A stretch of 64,000 nt of DNA from contig DATNIM010000042.1 of NCBI GenBank assembly GCA_035604455.1, forward strand, positions 1-64,000, read 5' to 3'. The notes below the pieces were generated by a model. That model made no database searches. It was given only the letters and a program-made list of their open reading frames with translations, and was not told the origin of the DNA. How positions within the stretch are numbered: position 1 is the first letter of the stretch; every line of letters starts with the position of its first letter. This DNA comes from AG25 sp035604455. GTDB taxonomy: Bacteria; Gemmatimonadota; Gemmatimonadetes; Gemmatimonadales; GWC2-71-9. The translations under genes were made by a program, and so were the position numbers. Below are positions 58,316 to 64,000 of the stretch, piece by piece.

Positions 58316-59544
58316 TGCTCGACGCCGCCCGGCTTCGCGCAGACTTCCCGCTGCTCGCGGCTGCGGGTGGCGCGCGGCGCGTCATCTACATCGACAACGC
58401 GGCAACCACCCAGAAGCCGGCTCGAGTACTCGCCGCGCTGGACGACTACTACCGCACCAGCAACGCCAACGTGCACCGCGGCGCCTACGCGCTCGCGGTC
58501 CGGGCCACCGAGGCGTACGAAGGGGCGCGCGAACGGCTCTCGCGGTTCGTGCACGCCTGGGCCCCGGACGGCGTGGTCTTCACGCGCGGCACGACCGAAG
58601 CCATCAACCTTGTGGCGTCCGCGTGGGGCCGGGCGAACGTGCGCGCCGGCGACACGATCGTCGTCACCGCGATGGATCATCACTCGAACCTCGTGCCCTG
58701 GCAGATCCTCTGTCAGGAGCGGGGGGCTACGATCCGGATGGTCGAGGTCACGCGCGACGGGCGGCTCGACGAGGAGGATTTCAGGCGGGCGCTTGAACGG
58801 CGGCCGCGGCTCGTAGCCCTCCCGTACGTGTCGAACGTGCTCGGGACGATCAACCCGGTGGCCGAATTGACCCGGCTGGCACACGCGGCCGGCGCGCTTG
58901 TGTTGGTGGACGGGGCGCAGTCGACGCCGCACCTGCGGGTCGACCTCGTGGCGCTCGATTGCGACTTCTACGCGCTCTCGGGCCACAAGATGCTCGGTCC
59001 CATGGGGTCGGGCGCGCTCATCGCCAAACCCGCCGTGCTCGACGCCATGCCGCCCTACCACGGCGGCGGGGAGATGATCAAGCGCGTATGGGATGATCAT
59101 GCGAGCTACGCCGCCCTGCCCCACAAGTTCGAAGCAGGAACCCCGAACGTGGAGGGCGCGGTCGGCTTGGCGGCGGCGATCGACTACTTGGAAGAGATCG
59201 GGCTCGAGAAGATCGCCGAGCACGAAGCCGCACTCGCCGCGGCCGCCGTGGCAGAGCTTGGCCGCATCGAGGGGATCACCGTGTTCGGTCCGCAGGACCA
59301 CCGGGCGGGCGTGGTGTCGTTCGTTTACGGCGACATCCATCCGCACGACCTGGCCACGATCCTCGACCAGGACGGCGTGTGCATCAGAGCCGGGCACCAC
59401 TGCGCGCAGCCGTTGATGCGGCGGCTCGGCGTCCCGGCGACCGCGCGCGCCTCCTTCTACCTCTACAACGACCTGAGCGACGTGTCCGCGCTGGCGGCCG
59501 GGCTGGTCAAAGCAGGAGGGCTGTTTGGGCACGTCCCGGCCTGA
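58315..59544 (+). CDS. sufS: cysteine desulfurase SufS
   Basis: The 409-residue PLP enzyme supplies sulfur from cysteine. PLP Lys is in LSGHKMLGP and the catalytic Cys in RAGHHCAQPLMRR; other family text is DNAATTQKP, SNANVHRGAYALA and GTTEAINLVA. Start overlaps the sufD stop by one base. Confidence 0.97.
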   Translation: MLDAARLRADFPLLAAAGGARRVIYIDNAATTQKPARVLAALDDYYRTSNANVHRGAYALAVRATEAYEGARERLSRFVHAWAPDGVVFTRGTTEAINLVASAWGRANVRAGDTIVVTAMDHHSNLVPWQILCQERGATIRMVEVTRDGRLDEEDFRRALERRPRLVALPYVSNVLGTINPVAELTRLAHAAGALVLVDGAQSTPHLRVDLVALDCDFYALSGHKMLGPMGSGALIAKPAVLDAMPPYHGGGEMIKRVWDDHASYAALPHKFEAGTPNVEGAVGLAAAIDYLEEIGLEKIAEHEAALAAAAVAELGRIEGITVFGPQDHRAGVVSFVYGDIHPHDLATILDQDGVCIRAGHHCAQPLMRRLGVPATARASFYLYNDLSDVSALAAGLVKAGGLFGHVPA

Positions 59545-59968
59545 GCCCGCGCTCGTCGCGCTCTACCAGGATCTCATCCTGGACCACTACCGGCGCCCGC
59601 GGAACCAGGGGGCGCTCGAGCACCCGACCCACAGCGTCGCGCTCACGAACCCGTTGTGCGGCGATGAAATCGATCTCGATCTCGAGGTTCAGGACGACGT
59701 GATCCAGGACGTTCGGTTTCGGGGTCGGGGGTGCTCGATCAGTCAGGCCGCGGCGTCCATGATGACCCAGGTCGTGAAAGCCCGGCCCCGGAGCGACGCG
59801 CTCGCGCTCGCCGAGCGTATGACCGCCATGATGCACGGCGACGCGGGGGCCGCTGCCGATCGGGCCTTGGGCGATCTGCGCGCGCTCGCCGGCGTGGCCA
59901 AGTTTCCCGTCCGCGTCAAGTGCGCGCTGCTGCCGTGGAACGCGCTCAAGGACGCTCTCAAGTCCTAG
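59525..59968 (+). CDS. sufU: Fe-S scaffold/sulfurtransferase SufU
   Basis: The 147-residue IscU-like protein carries NPLCGDE, GRGCSISQAAASMM and VKCALLPWNAL with the three Cys ligands of the zinc site used for sulfur relay from SufS. A TTG start overlaps sufS by 20 bases. No sufE or iscA is visible, so this is the SufU-type sulfur transfer branch. Confidence 0.93.
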   Translation: MGTSRPEPALVALYQDLILDHYRRPRNQGALEHPTHSVALTNPLCGDEIDLDLEVQDDVIQDVRFRGRGCSISQAAASMMTQVVKARPRSDALALAERMTAMMHGDAGAAADRALGDLRALAGVAKFPVRVKCALLPWNALKDALKS

Positions 59969-60038
59969 CCACGTAGCCGCTACCCCAGTCGCACCCGCAC
60001 CGTCATATTCGCGTCACCCCCCTAGCTCGAGAATCCCC

Positions 60039-60980
60039 GTGACGCCTGTCCTCGTCCTTGAGCGCGTGACCAAGCGCTTCGCGGGCCACACGGCCGTGGA
60101 CGCCCTGTCGCTCACGGTCCCTGCGGGCGGGATCTTCGGCCTCCTCGGCCCAAACGGCGCCGGCAAGACGACGACCATTCGGATGATCCTCCACATCGTC
60201 CTCCCCGACGAGGGGGTGGTCCGGCTCTTCGGCGAGGCGGGGAGTGCGCGCGACTACTCCGCCCGGATCGGCTACCTCCCCGAGGAGCGCGGGCTGTACC
60301 GGAAGATGCGCGTGCTCGACGTGCTCGTGTTTCTGGCCGAGATGAAGGGCGTCGAGCGCCGCGCCGCGCGGGCGAGCGCCGAGGAATGGCTCGAACGGTT
60401 CGGGCTCGCCGACTGGCGGCTACGGCGCGTGGACGAGCTGTCCAAGGGCATGCAGCAGAAGGTGCAGTTCATCTCGACCGTGCTGCACAAGCCCTCGCTC
60501 GTCGTCCTGGACGAGCCCTTCGCCGGGCTTGACCCCGTGAACGCGCAGGTCTTGAAGGACGCGGTCTTGGCGCTGCGGGAGGGCGGGGCGACGGTGCTCT
60601 TCTCGACCCATATAATGGAACAGGCGGAGAAGCTCTGCGACGCGCTCGGGATCATCGTGCGCGGCCGCCTGGTCGCCTCGGGTGCCCTGGCCGACATCAA
60701 GCGCACATCATCGCGACAGCATGTGATCATCGGGTTCGCGGGCGACCCCGGGAGGGCAGCGGTGCTGTTCTCGGATCGCGCGCTCGTCGCGGCGGTCGAC
60801 GACTATGGACGATACGCCGAGCTCGAGCTCGCCCCGGGGGCCGATCCACAGCGCCTGCTCGCCGAGCTCGTTGGTCAAGGCGCCCCGCTGTCGCGCTTCG
60901 AGATCGTCGAGCCGTCGCTGCACAAGATCTTCCTCGATCTCGTGGGCCCCGAAGCGGCCGGGGAGGCACCTCGTGCGTAA
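60039..60980 (+). CDS. ABC transporter ATP-binding protein
   Basis: The 313-residue ATPase resembles NatA/CcmA-type exporters: Walker A GPNGAGKTTT, signature DELSKGMQQKVQ, Walker B LVVLDEPFAGLDPVN, H-loop STHIMEQAE. A roughly 80-residue C-terminal domain follows. It overlaps the permease gene by eight bases. The substrate is unknown; by analogy with NatAB it may export ions or a hydrophobic compound. Confidence 0.93.
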   Translation: MTPVLVLERVTKRFAGHTAVDALSLTVPAGGIFGLLGPNGAGKTTTIRMILHIVLPDEGVVRLFGEAGSARDYSARIGYLPEERGLYRKMRVLDVLVFLAEMKGVERRAARASAEEWLERFGLADWRLRRVDELSKGMQQKVQFISTVLHKPSLVVLDEPFAGLDPVNAQVLKDAVLALREGGATVLFSTHIMEQAEKLCDALGIIVRGRLVASGALADIKRTSSRQHVIIGFAGDPGRAAVLFSDRALVAAVDDYGRYAELELAPGADPQRLLAELVGQGAPLSRFEIVEPSLHKIFLDLVGPEAAGEAPRA

Positions 60981-62217
60981 GGTGGTCGCCGTCGTGCGCC
61001 GTGAGTTCGTCGAGCGCGTGCGGAGCCGGTGGTTCTGGATCTCCTCGGCTATCGTCCCCACGCTGTTCGGCGCCCTGCTCTTCCTGCCCGCGATGCTCGC
61101 CACGGGCGGCGCGGCCAAGCGCCTCGTCGTCGTCGATGCGACCGATTCGGGCCTTGGAGGGTCGCTGGCCGAGGCCTTGGGCGGAAGCGGCGTGTTTGTC
61201 GCCACGCGGATCCCTGCCGGAGCGGGCGTCGTCGACTCGCTCGTGCGCGAGGTCGGCGCAAAGCGGCTGGACGGCTTCGTCGTTCTGAGTGAAGACGCCA
61301 TCGCCTCGGGCGATGTGCAGTACCGCGCGTCCAACGTGTCGTCGCTCCGCGACATCAGCGAGCTCGAGCGCGTGCTCTCACAGGTCATCACGGTCGCCCG
61401 CTTGAAGCGCGCGGGCATCGACCCGGCCATCATGGCGCGGGCCGAGCAAAGCATCCACCTCGAGACCGAGAAGATCTCGCGCTCGCGCACCACGGGCGAG
61501 AACGCCGCGCAGTCGTTCTCGCTCGCGTATTTCATGGGGATCATCCTGTACACGGTGATCCTCATGTACGGCGTGAACGTGAAGAGCTCGGTGCTTGAAG
61601 AGAAGACGACCCGCATTGTCGAGGTGCTGGTGAGCTCGATCCGGCCGTTCCCGCTCCTGCTCGGGAAAGTGGTGGGCGTGGGCGCGGTCTCACTCCTGCA
61701 GCTCGTGCTGTGGGTGGTGCTCGGTCGGGCGCTGCTCGCGAGCCGCGGGCTCCACGGTCCCGAGCTGCTCGGTGGCGTATTTGAGGTGCCGCAGATCTCG
61801 GTCGCGACGGGCACGGTGTTCCTCGCGTACTTCCTGGGCGGCTTCTTCATCTATTCGGCGATGTTCGCGGCGGTGGGTGCCATCTCGTCGAGCGAGCAGG
61901 AGGCGCAGCAGGCCCAGCAGCCGATCGTCCTGATGCTCGTAGCCTCGTTCCTCTCGATGTTCGTGCTCTTGAACGATCCCGGCTCAAAGTTGTCGGTGGC
62001 GCTCTCGCTCGTGCCGTTCACGTCGCCCATCGCGATGCCCGTGCGTTGGGCGGCGGGCGATCTCCCGCCGGGCGAGGTCGCGGCCTCGCTCGCGCTCCTG
62101 GTGGCTGGGATCGTGGGCGTGACGTGGGTCGCGGCGCGCATCTATCGCGTCGGGATTTTGATGACGGGCAAGCGCCCGGGTGTGCGCGAGCTCTGGCGCT
62201 GGGTGCGCGCGGGGTAA
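60973..62217 (+). CDS. ABC-2 type permease (NatB-like)
   Basis: The 414-residue membrane protein has TM1 near the N-terminus (FWISSAIVPTLFGALLFLPAML), a large extracytoplasmic domain (residues 45-175) and five or more TM helices in the C-terminal half (YFMGIILYTVILMYGVN, VSLLQLVLWVVLG, FIYSAMFAAVGAIS, VLMLVASFLSMFVLL). The GTG start overlaps the ATPase gene. It pairs with the ATPase as one exporter. Confidence 0.88.
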   Translation: MRKVVAVVRREFVERVRSRWFWISSAIVPTLFGALLFLPAMLATGGAAKRLVVVDATDSGLGGSLAEALGGSGVFVATRIPAGAGVVDSLVREVGAKRLDGFVVLSEDAIASGDVQYRASNVSSLRDISELERVLSQVITVARLKRAGIDPAIMARAEQSIHLETEKISRSRTTGENAAQSFSLAYFMGIILYTVILMYGVNVKSSVLEEKTTRIVEVLVSSIRPFPLLLGKVVGVGAVSLLQLVLWVVLGRALLASRGLHGPELLGGVFEVPQISVATGTVFLAYFLGGFFIYSAMFAAVGAISSSEQEAQQAQQPIVLMLVASFLSMFVLLNDPGSKLSVALSLVPFTSPIAMPVRWAAGDLPPGEVAASLALLVAGIVGVTWVAARIYRVGILMTGKRPGVRELWRWVRAG

Positions 62218-62269
62218 CGCGGTCGGAATCCCCCGCCCCGCTGGCGGAGTGGAGCGGGAGTGCGGTAGT

Positions 62270-64000
62270 ATGTCCCCCATGACTAGGGTCGTGGTCGTCG
62301 GCGCCGGGCATGCCGGGTGCGAAGCGGCGGTCGCCGCCGCGAGACTCGGCGCTCGCGTGCTCCTCGTCACGTCGAACCTCGACACGATCGGTCACATGAG
62401 CTGCAACCCCGCGATCGGTGGCATCGCGAAGGGCACGCTCGTTCGGGAAATCGACGCGTTGGGCGGCCTCATGGGGCGCGCCGCCGACCGCGCCACGATT
62501 CAGTTCCGGATGTTGAACCGCTCGAAGGGTCCTGCCGTCTGGGCCCCGCGCGCCCAATGCGACCGCACCCTGTATCGGCGGGCGGTCCGCGTCCTGCTCG
62601 AGCGGTGGCCAGACTTGGCCATCACGCAAGGTCATGTGAAGCGGCTGCTCGTCGACGGTGGCGCGGTGCGCGGCGTCGAGCTCCTGGACGGCCGCCGCCT
62701 CGAGGCGGGCGCCGTGGTGCTCACCGCAGGGACATTTCTCCGTGGCTCGATTCACATCGGGACCGAGCTCCGGACGCCGGGCGGCCGGGCCGGGGATGCG
62801 CCGGCGGTGGCGATTGCAGAAGATGTTGAGGCTCTTGGACTTACCGTGTCGCGCTTCAAAACGGGCACGCCCCCGCGGGTCGATGGCCGCACGGTCGACT
62901 GGACACAAGTTGAGCGCCAGGACGGCGAGGCCGGGGATTATCGGTTCTCGGTCTATGAGCGTGCAGAGCGCCTCCCTCAAGTCCCCTGTTGGCTCACGTG
63001 GGCGGGCGCCCCGGTGAAGGAGCTCGTGCACCGGCACCTGCATCAATCCGCCATGTACGGCGGCGCCATCCACGCCCGCGGGCCCCGCTACTGCCCTTCG
63101 ATCGAAGACAAGATCGTGAAGTTCCCCGAGGCCGAGCGCCATCAGGTGTTCCTCGAGCCCGAGGGTCTGGATACCCACGAGCTCTACGTGAACGGGCTCT
63201 CGACCTCGCTGCCGGTGAGCGTGCAGCTCGAGATGCTCGCCCTTGTCCCCGGACTCGAGGGCGCGCGGATGACGCGCCCCGGGTACGCGATCGAATACGA
63301 CTACTACCCACCGACGCAGCTCACGCCGTGGCTCGAGACCAAGGCGGTTGAGCGGTTGTTTTTGGCGGGCCAGATCAACGGCACGACGGGTTACGAGGAG
63401 GCGGGAGCGCAGGGCCTGCTCGCCGGCCTCAACGCGGTCCGCCGTCTCGAGGACCGTGAGCCCGTCGTGCTCGGGCGCGACGACGCCTACATCGGGGTGC
63501 TGGCCGACGACCTGGTGACGCGTGGTGTCGACGAGCCGTATCGCCTGTTCACGTCGCGCGCCGAGTTCCGGCTGCTGCTGCGACAGGACAACGCACTGCG
63601 CCGGCTCCTGCCGCTGGCCGAGCGCGCGGGGCTCCTCTCGACTGAGGAACTGGCGACGGCCGAGCGCAGGCTCGGAGACGAAGAGCGCGTGCTCGCGCTC
63701 GCCCGGGAGACCGTACTCGACCCCGTTGCGGCTGAGGGCGCGGTAGGCCCGCTTCGGGCGCCCGAGTCAGTCAGCGTCCTCGCCCGTCGGCCCGGCGTCG
63801 GGCTGGGGGCCCTGTTCGCCGCGGCGCACGTCGAGCTCGACGTCTCGGGCGACGTACTCGCGGCGGCGGAGGTCGAGATCAAGTACGCCGGGTACCTGGC
63901 GCGAGAGCGTGAAGCAGCCGCGCGTCTCGCGGAGCTCGCCTCGTTCACGATCCCGCCCGAGCTTCCCTACCTCGCCTTGCACAGTCTCGCCACGGAAGCG
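62270..64000 (+). CDS. mnmG: tRNA uridine 5-carboxymethylaminomethyl modification enzyme MnmG (partial)
   Basis: The reading frame runs off the right edge after about 575 of the usual 620 residues. It has the FAD-binding VVVVGAGHAGCEAA, SCNPAIGGIAKG, TIQFRMLNRSKGPAVWAPRAQ (parts), ATGTF-like VVLTAGTFLRG, NGLSTSLPVSVQ and GQINGTTGYEEAGAQGLLAGLNA (parts). With MnmE (19848) it builds cmnm5U34 on tRNAs. ATG 62270 has GGGAG at nine bases; ATG 62279 is seven bases after TAGTAT (62266-62271) and would be a leaderless start. Truncation is due only to the window. Confidence 0.96.
   Translation, partial: MSPMTRVVVVGAGHAGCEAAVAAARLGARVLLVTSNLDTIGHMSCNPAIGGIAKGTLVREIDALGGLMGRAADRATIQFRMLNRSKGPAVWAPRAQCDRTLYRRAVRVLLERWPDLAITQGHVKRLLVDGGAVRGVELLDGRRLEAGAVVLTAGTFLRGSIHIGTELRTPGGRAGDAPAVAIAEDVEALGLTVSRFKTGTPPRVDGRTVDWTQVERQDGEAGDYRFSVYERAERLPQVPCWLTWAGAPVKELVHRHLHQSAMYGGAIHARGPRYCPSIEDKIVKFPEAERHQVFLEPEGLDTHELYVNGLSTSLPVSVQLEMLALVPGLEGARMTRPGYAIEYDYYPPTQLTPWLETKAVERLFLAGQINGTTGYEEAGAQGLLAGLNAVRRLEDREPVVLGRDDAYIGVLADDLVTRGVDEPYRLFTSRAEFRLLLRQDNALRRLLPLAERAGLLSTEELATAERRLGDEERVLALARETVLDPVAAEGAVGPLRAPESVSVLARRPGVGLGALFAAAHVELDVSGDVLAAAEVEIKYAGYLAREREAAARLAELASFTIPPELPYLALHSLATEA

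Overview
This is a GC-rich, gene-dense stretch of bacterial chromosome that carries a replication-origin neighbourhood. I see no plasmid, phage or insertion-sequence genes and no tRNA genes. Core genes (rpmH-rnpA-yidD-yidC-mnmE divergent from dnaA-dnaN, rnpB, mutS, polA, holA, upp, pyrE, mnmG and the SUF operon) sit among many small secreted or lipid-anchored proteins. The style (very high GC, GTG starts, 1-4 base stop/start overlaps, signal-peptide proteins rich in Ala and Pro, 7Fe ferredoxin, short ThiC, SufR-SufBCDSU) fits an environmental Gram-negative bacterium and, from memory of such genomes, most resembles Gemmatimonadota. That placement is inference and was not checked.

Layout. 1-4.2 kb: a 36-bp perfect inverted repeat at the left edge, then small genes (cupin, cold-shock protein, HTH protein, a 53-residue acidic protein, infA, lipoprotein, zinc-ribbon protein). 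4.2-18.1 kb, all plus strand: upp, NUDIX hydrolase, ECF sigma plus zf-HC2 anti-sigma pair, holA, SPOR protein, mutS, TonB-like lipoprotein, cystathionine beta-synthase, ddl, rhomboid protease, a putative metalloprotease, and a pterin trio (PTPS/QueD-like, SDR, pterin carbinolamine dehydratase) leading into a PQQ-type dehydrogenase at 18.1-19.8 kb. 19.8-26.4 kb: the dnaA region with a putative oriC between dnaA and dnaN. 26.4-32.1 kb, minus strand: mtgA, envelope proteins, RNase P RNA and lipoproteins. 32.1-38.6 kb: AraC regulator, six-TM chemoreceptor-like protein, pyrE, Ser/Thr kinase, lytic transglycosylase. 38.6-51.1 kb: cold-shock protein, polA, pilin, MMPL transporter, matrixin-type protease, beta-lactamase-fold hydrolase, DCC protein, SufT-like protein, RNase D, PLP enzyme and a thioesterase/hydrolase fusion. 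51.1-60 kb: ferredoxin, TetR regulator with tandem operator, TPP-riboswitch-controlled thiC, divergent peptide deformylase, sufR-sufBCDSU. 60-64 kb: ABC exporter and mnmG running off the edge.

Signals beyond gene calls. (i) Several genes have a TAnnnT hexamer about 7 nt before the start codon, suggesting leaderless transcription (upp, polA, mnmG, sufR, tetR, the 53-aa gene, nearly holA and pyrE). (ii) The dnaA-dnaN gap has DnaA-box-like 9-mers, a GC block and CTA/TAG trinucleotide runs resembling DnaA-trios. An 11-mer of that element recurs at the pyrE promoter, next to a 20-bp palindrome. (iii) Several enzymes have altered catalytic signatures: an SDR without the YxxxK tyrosine, a PQQ dehydrogenase with WGYD for WDYD, and a deformylase with DDCFC for EGCLS. 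I found no clearly new multi-gene system. The best candidates for novelty are the altered pterin/SDR unit, the thioesterase-hydrolase fusion, the origin/pyrE repeat and the leaderless sufR and tetR control regions.
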